From Psoroptes ovis (Eukaryota; Arthropoda; Arachnida; Sarcoptiformes; Psoroptidae), in NCBI GenBank assembly GCA_002943765.1, contig PQWQ01000002.1, forward strand, positions 3,162,001-3,226,000: a stretch of DNA of 64,000 bases. The letters run 5' to 3'. The first letter of the stretch is position 1. Every line of letters starts with the position of its first letter. Below, piece after piece: positions 12,366 to 22,361 of the stretch. A model generated the notes under the pieces. The model saw nothing but the letters and a program-made list of their open reading frames with translations. It was not told where the DNA came from and did no database searches. The translations under genes and the position numbers were made by a program.

Positions 12366-12918
12366 TTATGATACTTTTTTAATCATATTTTGTACTTTTA
12401 ATATATTTTTTTCAATAAATTCAAGTTTCATATTGTTATGGTTTTCCTGTTGAATGGATAAGTTTTTCGATCAATTGAAAAAAGTCACAATGGGATTAAA
12501 TGTATTTGACTTACCGCTTTGATTTTGTTTTTTTCATTTATAATTTTAGTGAATTCACGCAGTGACAACAATTTTGATTGATTTTTTTTCACTTTCAACA
12601 ACGGACAATCTGGATTAGATTTTTTATGCTCAATAAAGGGATCATCCTCTTGCTGCCAATCATTGAAAAATGTTTCACAGTAAATACATTGAACCAAATC
12701 GTCACCATAACCATCAATTTGACAATGGTAGAAACCATTTTCGGCCATCTAATTTTTGAATGAAATGAAATGAAAATAAATTAATTGGATATAAAAGATA
12801 ACTGATTTACCTTTTCTTTTGATAAATTTTCCGAATCATGTGGCCAATTTTTGAATGTTTCTAAGCGATTTTGCAAACCATACAATTTTGGATCGAATTG
12901 GATTGTTGATGGTGACAT
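12366..12918 (-). CDS. BIRC5: Survivin (BIR-domain chromosomal passenger protein)
   Basis: Three exons: 12811-12918, 12515-12748 and 12366-12446. They give 140 residues, almost exactly survivin's length (142 in human). The single BIR domain has RLETFKNWP in exon 1 and, in exon 2, GFYHC followed by zinc ligands Cys57, Cys60, His77 and Cys84 in the Cx2Cx16Hx6C spacing of BIR domains. A DDPFIEHKK block follows. The third exon, only 27 codons, supplies the C-terminal helix that in survivin binds borealin and INCENP. Survivin targets Aurora B to centromeres and is needed for cytokinesis. The stop lies 92 bp from the convergent BRD8 stop. Confidence 0.93.
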
Positions 12919-14119
12919 TTTTGTACTAATTGCAATCAATTTTCGATTTAACCAATTTAAATAATTTTTTAATAATTTTTAGCGGTTTTTTTAGTTGAAA
13001 TCAGTATATGTCACAGTTCACCAATTGGATTCATTAAAAACAAAACAATTGAATATTTTGGAATTTATTTTATTTTATTTTGAATTTAACATATCAATAT
13101 TGACATAAAAAACAACCGCGGTTTTTGGTCAGTTGTGTGACCATTTTATACCTAAATTTGTTTCACATAAAAGCATGATACCAATTTACCACTGCCACAA
13201 TTGTCTCAGCCCATCATATCGCTTATTTTCAAATGTTGCGCTTGCCATTACGCGCAAACGCGTTTTTCCAACGTATTTTTCACATGCACATACGTATGCG
13301 TGACATGTGACACCCAGCTAAAGCTGATATGAGCTGTAAAAAAAGCATGCTATTTCTACAATAGTGTGCACATTTGGATTGCAATAGCGTCCATAATTTT
13401 TTTTATTCAAATTGTTCGTTTTTTCAATTGGGAAACTATTATTTTCGTCATGTATGAGTTGTTTAAAATATGTAATAATTGTATAAATCAAAATAAACAC
13501 ATTAACGAGAGAAAAATAAGAACAAAATCACACATTAAAATCAAAGACCAAATTTATATCGATGATTAAACTACAAAAAATGAAAATAAATAATCTTGAG
13601 TTCTGAATTTGACTTGATATGACAGTCATTAATGAATTTTGACTATCGGACTTTTATGTCCATCTTAACGTCCATCTTCAAGAGAATATTGATAGAAACA
13701 AAGAAATTCCCACAATTACTGAAGCATCGATTTCAAAATAATTGATTTCTAATGCTTTTCCAAGCGAAAAACCATATTCCATATTACAGAATAATAGATG
13801 GCAGAATCTTTTCAGTCCAAAAAGTAATGAAAAACTTGTAGAAAATTAGTTATATAAATAATTTTTATTTTATTGAAATATTAAACAAAATAAAAACATT
13901 GAAAATGAGTTGATTGATCATCATGTATTGATTGAATGATATAAATTTCAAAAAATAAAAAACAATAGATTTTAAATGAAGATTATGTAGATAAGACAAA
14001 GACATATATCAAATTTTCTTACAAAATTATTGACAGCAAAAAAAATTGCAAACAATTTAATCTATTAGGAATACGCCCACAGTTTCTCACTCTCTCATTG
14101 TGCATTCATTCGTAAATTT
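12919..14119. other. Intergenic region upstream of survivin and downstream of the zinc-finger gene
   Basis: About 1.2 kb with no supported gene. From 13200 to 13330 it is unusually GC-rich for this window and contains several inverted repeats: TTGCGC/GCGCAA at 13236-13257, the perfect palindrome CATACGTATG at 13289-13298 inside CACATG/CATGTG, and CAGCT/AGCTG at 13315-13326. It may be a survivin promoter or enhancer element. The rest is AT-rich and unremarkable. Confidence 0.35.
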
Positions 14120-15233
14120 TCATTTTTCATTCGTTTTCGATTGCTTTTGTTTATTGTTATATAGGTTGTTAGGGCGTGGTTTATGCACAATTTTCAAATG
14201 TCGATGCATATTGCCTGATTGTGAAAAAGAGCGCATACAGGCTGGACATTGATATGGTTTTTCACCTATTTCATATCATAGATAAAAGATAAATTAGAAT
14301 TTTAATTCCAATTGAATTACATTGAATCAATTATTGCTAATCAATTACCTGTGTGTGTACGACGATGTTTAGTAAATGTTGAAAAATCACCAAAACGTTG
14401 ATCACAAATTTGACAATGGTACGGTTTCTCGCCCGTATGTATTCGTATATGCGTACGTAATGATGAACGTTGTACAAAATTTTTTTGACAAACATAACAT
14501 TGATAGCGGCCACTTTGTTTACTTTCGTGGCGACGAATATGTGCACGATAACGGGATAATGATTCATATATTTTATTACAGCTTGGGCATATTAAGTGTT
14601 GTTCTTCTTTGGATTTATTGTTATCAATATTTTCAATTTTATTAACCATCTTTCGAATTGATGATGATGATGATGATTTGTGTGGAATCAATTCATGATC
14701 ATCAACATACACTATGATCGGATTTTTTTGATGAAATTTTAAAAAATCGAATTAAAAATATTTCAAACAAACCTATTAATCAATTCAAATACTAATAATT
14801 TACCTGATGATGTAATCGATTGATTAGTAAATGACAGATCTAACGGTTCATTCAATATCAATGGTGATGATGGTGGTGATGATGATGATGACAATAATGA
14901 TAATGTTGATGATGAATGATGTGAAGAAATTCCGCTATCAAATGAATAAGTTGGTGATGATGATGGATGTCCATGATATTCATAATTAAGAAAATCATAA
15001 TGATTCGATAATGATGATATGGGTAGCAATGGTGGCCATGGTGATGGTGATAATTGCGAATGTGATGATGATGATGATGGAGGAAAATTAACGGACATAA
15101 CGATTCGTTTTTTCAATGGTAATCGGTTAATATTGCTGATGAATCGTTTGGTTGTCGATGGCCAACAATGTTCGTCATCATCGTCATTATGACCATGATG
15201 ATGATGGTAATAATACGGGTAATTATTTTCCAT
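14120..15233 (-). CDS. Four-finger C2H2 zinc-finger transcription factor, Glass-like
   Basis: Three exons: 14804-15233, 14349-14711 and 14120-14265. They give 312 residues. The N-terminal half is low-complexity Ser, Pro, His and Asn sequence with two short motifs: PLDLSF at 130-135, a CtBP-type PxDLS corepressor motif, and DSGISS at 99-104, which fits the beta-TrCP degron pattern. The C-terminal half has four C2H2 fingers with TGEKP linkers between fingers 2-3 and 3-4. In order, these fingers resemble Glass fingers 2-5; finger 4 reads FSQSGNMHRH against Glass FSQSGNLNRH. The gene lies head to head with the Glass ortholog, so a local duplication is inferred. A TATAAATA box on this strand at 15337-15344 is about 105 bp before the ATG. 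The DNA target is unknown. Confidence 0.82.
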
Positions 15234-15336
15234 CGTTCAAAAAATTTAAAAAAGAAAGAATTAGGTGATATATGGTGTTGATTGAATGAATGATGATTGA
15301 TTTGACTATTGACCATCATTCATCATTGGTCATCCA

Positions 15337-15344
15337 TATTTATA
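15337..15344 (-). promoter_or_regulatory. TATA box of the four-finger gene
   Basis: TATAAATA read on the minus strand, about 105 bp upstream of the ATG at 15233. Assigned from sequence and position only. Confidence 0.5.
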
Positions 15345-17423
15345 CACAAGAAAATTTTTTCCTTCTTCTATCAAATATCAATATCACTTGCAACGCAAAA
15401 GGAATGAAAAAAAATTGGTTACCCTTTACCCTTTAACGTATATTACAGTCACATATTTTATCAGTAATAATCAATGCATGGTGTTTGTTTGCGTGTGCAT
15501 TGTATGAATACAGAATGATTCACCATAAACATTGCTACTACTAGGACATTATCTTTTCTTAGCTTAACACAAAATCTACCCTTCGGCATTCTCTCAAGAA
15601 ACCTAGAAAAATATTGTGGCTAATAATAATCGATGAATGAATCTATCATTGATTGATTAGCCATTTTTGAACCATTGGTATACATCATTATCATTGATTA
15701 AATAACGATTGAATGATGAATCATTGCAACAGAATTTCGATTTTCGAATAATCATGATGATTTAAACGAGTTAAAACACTCGTATGACTAACCATTGGTA
15801 CTAATCAAAGCTCTATGAATCATAGAAACATGGTCGAGATGAATTTATCGAAAAATTCGATGATTAATTTGGTATTAATCATCTTCAATTCTCGATTCTT
15901 CGAGCAAGGAACCCGTAGATCCTATCACTTGATTATCTCTAATTATTAGAAGCAGTGTTTACATAAATTGAAATTTGTTTCCATGAATAATTCATTGAAA
16001 CAAATCTGTGAAAAAAAATGTTTCACAACAATTTGACATTGAATTTCAGGCCGATTCAATTCACTTTTTGCCCCGTTTCTTTTTTTCCCTAACAATTAAA
16101 AATAGAAATTTTTTTATCAAAAAATATTGACATTGAACTTGTAATCATTGATTGATTGATTGGTCAAGTCTTCTTTATTGATTCATTGATTAAATGAATG
16201 ATTTTGTTTGATTTTGAATAAAGAAAAATCAACAAGATAACACTCTCGTTTAATTGATTAGTTCTACTAAGGAAATTATCGAAGAAATTTTTCCATATTT
16301 TATTGATTCATCGATTTCAATCAATCATGACCATCGTGATCAATCGTGATTATTAGCGATCATCAAATATTTCATTATCATCATATACTTTACGTTCTAA
16401 TTATTGGCTTTAAGCAAATGTAATTAAGCCAAATATCATTTTTTTTTTGTTCAGAAATATATCAAAATCAATGATAAAATATCATTAGAATACAATGAGT
16501 AATTGGATAAATAAACAGACAAACAAGTACAATGCCAATACTTTAAATAATAAACGATCAATTGATATATTTGCTGATATATTGATTTTAAATCAAATAT
16601 TAATGGAAAATTATCATTCGATTAGTCATCATTCTTCGAAAAGAATTTTCAATTTGAATAAAATTGATTCAAATTCAAATCCAATCAAAATCGTAATCGA
16701 TACACTATTGAAACATCATCGATTATTAAGATTCAATTTACATTTGGAGACATTGAATAATTTGAGAAATTCGATACAATCAGACATTGATATCTAAATG
16801 TTGTTGACATCGGTCTTTGCACAAATGAAAAAACTAAAAAATATACCAATTTATTCAATCTGATACTAAGCAATCAATCAATCGATCTGATCCATTGATC
16901 AGTGTATCAATCCCTGATCGATTGATGCACCTGCATCTAATGCAACATTACATTTCATTACATTCGAACACTGGAAACTACAATTTCATTGGTCATTTTT
17001 TCTCGTGTTGTTTTGTTCTATTGTTTCATTGAATTACAAAGAATTTTCCATTGAATTGAATCGATATGTTTCCCTATGATCAATTCAGAATCAAAAAAAT
17101 ATAAAAATAAAAATTTAAAATAAACAAATAAAATTCACGAGTAGAATGAAATCAATTTTCATTTTTTTCCATTTCGTCAGAGCAATCAATGATTATTATT
17201 ATTTGTTTGTTGTATATTCGAATAACACAAACGAAATGAAACCTTATAAATAAAAGCTTTATGAACAGAATTTTTCCCATTTCTATTCATTCATTCAAAT
17301 TCATTTGAATTCATTCATTCAATGTTCGGGTAATGTGCACACACGATGATGACGATGATGGTTTTGATTTTACCTTTTGAATTCGTTGATTGATTGAATA
17401 AGTAGAAAATGAAAATGAAAAGG

Positions 17424-17429
17424 TATAAA
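17424..17429 (+). promoter_or_regulatory. TATA box of glass
   Basis: TATAAA within GGTATAAATATTGG, about 115 bp upstream of the ATG at 17542. Assigned from position and sequence. Confidence 0.5.
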
Positions 17430-17541
17430 TATTGGATCCAAACGAATGGCTGATGATGAATTTTAATTTATTTTTTTTTTTAAATCCAAAAATTTTTGGC
17501 CAAAATTTTGTTGGAAAAAACAAAATTATTATATTTGATTG

Positions 17542-20500
17542 ATGGACACTGATTACATTGATGGATCATCATCAATGGATTATTATAATTATAATTATAA
17601 TATTCCATATCATCATTATCATTGTCAACAGCAGCAATATCATCGCCATCATCATCTTCATCATTATCATCATCAACAACAATATTATCAGCAACAGCAC
17701 GAGCAACAATCAGAACCAAATCTATCATATGAATTTGTCGAATCAATACCATCGATAAACGTCGAGGACAATAACCTTTGCAATGTTAATAATAATAGTA
17801 ACGATAATATTTTAAATAATTATTCGGAATGGACAACAAACAATTGCAATGATATTGACGAAAACAGTTTGATCATTCATAATGGTTATGGTAATGATAC
17901 TGATAATTGGCATATAACCAATAATCGTGGTTATTCATATTATGGTTTAAGAAAATCATTTGATTATTATCATAACCATGAAAAATTAATAACAAATGAA
18001 AATATGTACAGCGATAGCCATCATGAAAATGAGGATCAAAGAAATCTTGAGCATAATGAAATAATTTTGTCATTCTCAGATCAACAACAGCAACAACCAC
18101 CGACAGAAAATTCTTCACAATACCATGATAATGTATCAAATATGGCCAAATTTACAGCGTCGACAATCACAGTACCGTTGTCGACATCGACGACAACAAT
18201 GTCTACAGCAATAACACCAACAACAACTACAATGGCGACAACACCGTCTTCGGCCATTGATTGTAAAAGGTATAAGGTGATTTTCTGTTTCTTACCATTT
18301 CAACATCAACATTGTTTGAAATAATAAAATTAAATGGAAAAAAATTTTCACATGGTTTTTTTTCAAATTCCACTCATCTCTGTCTCTCTGACTATTTCTC
18401 AATGGTCTAAGATTCTCTTTTTTTTTTTTTTTTTTTTGCTGAAAATTATCCGATCTTTTCGAATAATAATAATTTCAAACACATGTATTAATTTAGACTT
18501 CTTTATTTATTATTTTATACTTTAAGCCTTGAGCTTTAAAGTTTAAGGTATAGGCAAGAAACATAAACAGCAACAATCAGGTCTGAATGGCACCAAAAGT
18601 TGTTTGAACTTTTGACTTTCGAAACAAAGAATTCAAAACTATTCTAACCAATTTTTAAAGTTGTAAAATGACTACAAAATACGTTAGGAACACACATGCA
18701 AGTAGACAATAATGTTTTGACAGTAATTATCAAGAAGCAGAAAAGCGGCAAATTTTCTTTTGAAAAAATTCATAACCTTTTCATGGGTGGCTTATTATTC
18801 AAGTGTGTATGTGTGTGAATAAACAAAAAATGTCAATACATTATCCTTGTATTGACAATCGATAGTGATGATACTGACGAAATGGCATTAAGTCAAATTA
18901 GAAAAAAACCTTTTACCAATTTTAATAGGATTTGTTTGTTTTTGCATATTTTCAAACCAGACAGGTCAGATTAAATTTGTATATTTGTCTAATTTTTTTT
19001 ATGATTAATCCTTTCTCATCATTTTTTGTATTTTTATTTTTTTGACAATTTTTCGATTTTAGATCTATTGATCCATTGACCGAATATTATACAAAATTCA
19101 CATGTCAAAATGATCAATTGGATCATCGAATGGATTATCATCATCACCATCAACAACAACAGCAGCAGCAATTATCAATGAACAATGAGCAATCAATTTA
19201 TTATGATAATAGTAATAATGGTGATAATAATGAAAATGAATTCAACATACAGCAGGAGCAAATCAAATCAAATCATTATGTTAATGGCGATAATTATCAT
19301 AATTATATTAGATATGATCACACTAATCCTGATCATTATAATAATAATCAATATTCAAATCAATCATATCAACAAAATGGTTCGAATAATTTTATTAACG
19401 ATTCACCATCTTTATCATCTTCATCACCATCATCGATATCACCGATGAGTGTGAATGTTGATGCGAATAATGAACAACAAATAGTAAGAATTATGCCGAA
19501 TACAGGTCAGCATATAGTAGCAGCAACAGCAGCATTATCATTGATTGAAAATCAACAACCATCTACAACAATAATGCATAAATCATTATCATCATCGAAA
19601 TATAAATTAATGACAAAATTACATCAACAACATATTACAATAGAAAAACATGATCATCATCACCATTATTATCATCACCATCATCATCATCTTCAAACAA
19701 CTGATTGTCATTATAAATCATTTTATCATCATCATCATCTTCATCAGTATAAACCTCAAAATTCATCAACTACCAGTAAATTATCATTTGATGGCAAAGA
19801 AACGACGAAACAATATCAAATTAATGATCAATATCATCGTCTTCATTGTTTCGCAACACAGTTTAATCCATTCGTATCCGATTCAGCATCGACAACAACG
19901 ACCGCCATGACGGCAATGCCATCGATGACACCAATGTTTAATCACCATTCATCTTCAAATGATGATAATAACACTGATAACAATAAACATATGAATACTA
20001 ATTTCATAAATGGCAATAAAACCAATAAAACAACTGCAATCAATACGAAAAGCAATAATAATGCTTATTCACCATTAGTGAATAAATACAATATTTGTCA
20101 TATTTGTGGGAAAAATTATGCACGACCATCTACATTAAAAACTCATCTACGTACGCATTCGGGTGAAAAACCATTTAGGTATCATTTATTGAAATCATTG
20201 ATTTGAATAAAATATAATTCACTTTTTCTGTTCTCCTCGATTATATGATAAAGATGTCAAGTATGTGATAAATCATTTTCACAAGCAGCTAATTTGACAG
20301 CACATAATCGTGTACATACACAACAAAAACCATTTCCATGTCCAATTTGTGGCCGAAAATTTTCACAATCATCATCGGTCACTACACATTTACGTACACA
20401 TACTGGCCAACGTCCATATAATTGTAATCATTGTAACAAATGTTTTAGTGATTCATCAACATTGACAAAACATAAGGTATGTTCATCTGCATATGATTAC

Positions 20501-20826
20501 TTGTTTATATTGAAAATTTAAATTTTTCAATTGAAAACCTCTTTTCCACCAATTCTTGAAGCGAATACATTCTGGCCAAAAGGTATGTCAAATATGTTTT
20601 TTTAATTATTTTGAATCGGAAATCTCATTTTCAACTAAATTTTCTCATTTGATTTGACCGATTTCATAACTCACATTACTTGGCAGCCATACAGGTATGA
20701 ATTTTCACCATTTTTTGTGTAAATTATGAATCAATCAATCATTATTCGTAATATAGATGTCGGATTTGTTCGTTGAGCTTTTCACAATCGGGCAATTTAA
20801 ATCGTCATATGAGAATTCATGCATAA
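17542..20826 (+). CDS. gl: Glass-type five-finger C2H2 transcription factor
   Basis: Six exons: 17542-18269, 19063-20178, 20254-20476, 20562-20582, 20687-20694 and 20757-20826. They give 721 residues. About 585 N-terminal residues are low complexity (His, Asn, Gln, Thr). The C-terminal 135 residues are five C2H2 fingers from about residue 588: CHICGKNYARPSTLKTH, FSQAANLTAH, FSQSSSVTTH, FSDSSTLTKH and FSQSGNLNRHMRIH. These contact residues are the Glass signature. In Drosophila, Glass specifies photoreceptor fate and opsin expression. The linker between fingers 4 and 5 is split over exons of 21 and 8 nt; both have AG and GT borders, and joining them restores HSGQKPYRC with the frame intact. 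The intron after exon 1 is 793 bp. NAA80 starts only 164 bp after the stop. Confidence 0.92.
20687..20694 (+). other. 8-nt microexon of glass
   Basis: CCATACAG, preceded by AG at 20685-20686 and followed by GTATG. It encodes Pro-Tyr and two bases of Arg, the last part of the linker before finger 5. Without it, the 21-nt exon before and the exon from 20757 after do not join in frame. Confidence 0.75.
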
Positions 20827-20990
20827 TTTTCAAAATTTGAAAATTCAAAAAATCCGCCAGTAATCGATAGTTGAGAAAGAAAAATGTAAGAATCGATTGT
20901 TCATGTGTTTTTTCAATTTTTTTTTTTTGGACTGAAATTTTTAAAATAATTCGATTCCATTGTCAATAGATATATTTTTATTGATATTAA

Positions 20991-21443
20991 ATGATAAATG
21001 AAAATTTGAAACTAGTCAAGCTACATGAATATCCTCATCTAATCGATGAATGTATTCGTATACTAAATCAAGAATGGCCAAGAAATGAAGAAAATCGTCG
21101 AAAAACAATGAAACGATCATCAGATAATTTTCCAATTTGTTTAGCATTAATCGACAGGGGCTCTGAAAATGTTTATGGTTATGTTAAATTGACCAGTGAA
21201 TTACCATTCAATCCGATCATATTTGTTGAATCATTAATCATTGTACCCGAGCATCGTGGAAAAGGTTTAGGTCGTTTCATGATGGAACAAGTAGAAATAA
21301 TGGCCAAGAAATTGAATTTTAAAAAAATTCATTTAACCACAATCGATCAATTTGAATTTTATCATAAATTAGGATATAAATTGGCAATGCCATCAAATAA
21401 TCATAAAAATGGTGAAAAAATCTTGATGTTTAAAATTATTTGA
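20991..21443 (+). CDS. NAA80: N-alpha-acetyltransferase 80 (actin-type NAT)
   Basis: An intronless gene of 150 residues covering one GNAT domain. It shows LHEYPHLIDECIRILN at the start, the acetyl-CoA loop RGKGLG at residues 89-94, and the NAA80-specific HLTT...QFEFYHKLGY segment near the C-terminus. NAA80 (formerly NAT6) acetylates the processed acidic N-terminus of actin and so affects filament dynamics. The human enzyme is longer at both ends. The gene lies 164 bp downstream of glass on the same strand. Confidence 0.88.
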   Translation: MINENLKLVKLHEYPHLIDECIRILNQEWPRNEENRRKTMKRSSDNFPICLALIDRGSENVYGYVKLTSELPFNPIIFVESLIIVPEHRGKGLGRFMMEQVEIMAKKLNFKKIHLTTIDQFEFYHKLGYKLAMPSNNHKNGEKILMFKII

Positions 21444-22361
21444 TTTAAGTCATTAAATTGAACCAAAAAAAGTAAATAACAATAACATCCTTTGTAAAAT
21501 GTCACTGATTTGTAAATTTTTCTAATATTAATTTCAATATCCTTATTAACTATCATTAAATTTAATTTATTATACAAAACACAAAGAAAAATTAATGTAA
21601 TTGATTATCCATTAATAAAAAATGTTTCCATATTCATTTATTATTCAAAAATGACACGTGCCAATGAAATAAAATCAAATTTAATTGATTTCAATCAAAA
21701 AAAAAAAAAAACATTTTTTCTTTTCTTGTTTTGATTTGATTTAAAATATAAAAAGGCAAAAATTTTGAAAAAATTTCTCGTCATTTGAATTCATATTCAT
21801 TTTTTTTCAAAACAGCATCGATCCATACATTACTAAGTACTACACCGCAGGAGTGTAATTTGTACCAAAAATGTACAATTCTATTCAATCACTCCTGCAG
21901 TAGTAATGCTTATACTGTATGTTATCGTTTGTTTCATCTAAATCCATAAAATTGAAATAAAAATACAAATAAATCTCTGGTAAGCAAAAGAAAAAATTTA
22001 TTCATTTTGATGCCAAAATAAAGATATTTACATTTTGTGTAAATAAATCACTGAAAGAAAAAATGAATCACTTTGAATGATGATAATGATAATAATAATA
22101 ATATTAATATTATGAAATAATAATGGTAAAAATCAAAATAATTTTGAATAATTTGTCTTGATTAATTTTTGTTGTTCAATTAGCAGCAAAAAAAAAAAAA
22201 AAAATGTGAAACGTTATCGTTTTCTATCATCAGTGGGTTCAATGGCCAATAATCACAGATATACTAATTATAATAATTTGAATGATATTTTTGTTTGTTG
22301 ATTTGTTTGAATCCATATCATCTAAATATTATTTTTGATCAATGTTTTTTCTTTAATTTGT
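21444..22361. other. Intergenic region with a long hairpin
   Basis: About 920 bp between the convergent NAA80 and RNF139 genes, with A/T homopolymers and AAT-rich repeats and no coding exon. The one distinct structure is the inverted repeat at 21828-21908, described separately. Confidence 0.5.
21828..21908. repeat. Imperfect 81-nt inverted repeat (hairpin)
   Basis: Outer arms CATTACTA (21828-21835) and TAGTAATG (21901-21908), a perfect 9-bp inner stem GCAGGAGTG (21847-21855) and CACTCCTGC (21890-21898), and an apical stem TTGTAC (21860-21865) and GTACAA (21873-21878). The 5' arm has extra bases, so the fold has a bulge; TACTAC at 21838-21843 can pair instead with GTAGTA at 21900-21905. It is GC-richer than its surroundings. 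It could be a small-RNA precursor, a transcript 3'-end structure or a remnant of a short inverted-repeat element. Confidence 0.55.

Larger units (their letters stand above)
15234..17541. promoter_or_regulatory. Intergenic region between the two head-to-head zinc-finger genes
   Basis: About 2.3 kb separating the divergent starts. No exon could be supported. The stretch is dense in ATTGATT/AATCAAT repeats, with a cluster of ATCAATC, ATCGATC and TTGATCA motifs at about 16870-16935. A 10-bp palindrome ACCATTGGTA occurs twice, at about 15671 and 15791. Both flanking genes have TATA boxes, so this stretch probably holds shared and separate enhancers. That is inference. Confidence 0.35.

Noticed and set aside
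12308..12382. Extra BRD8 exon beginning MDIDANVFEQ
   Set aside because: The BRD8 frame already stops at 12273 and this stretch is opposite the last survivin exon, which has better family support.
16495..16797. 100-codon plus-strand ATG frame between the zinc-finger genes
   Set aside because: No recognisable domain, no supporting splice context, and about one stop-free run of this length is expected by chance in AT-rich DNA of this size.
19185..19910. Alternative frames inside glass exon 2 rich in Ile
   Set aside because: Shadows of CAT/AAT repeats; the finger-containing frame is the coding one.
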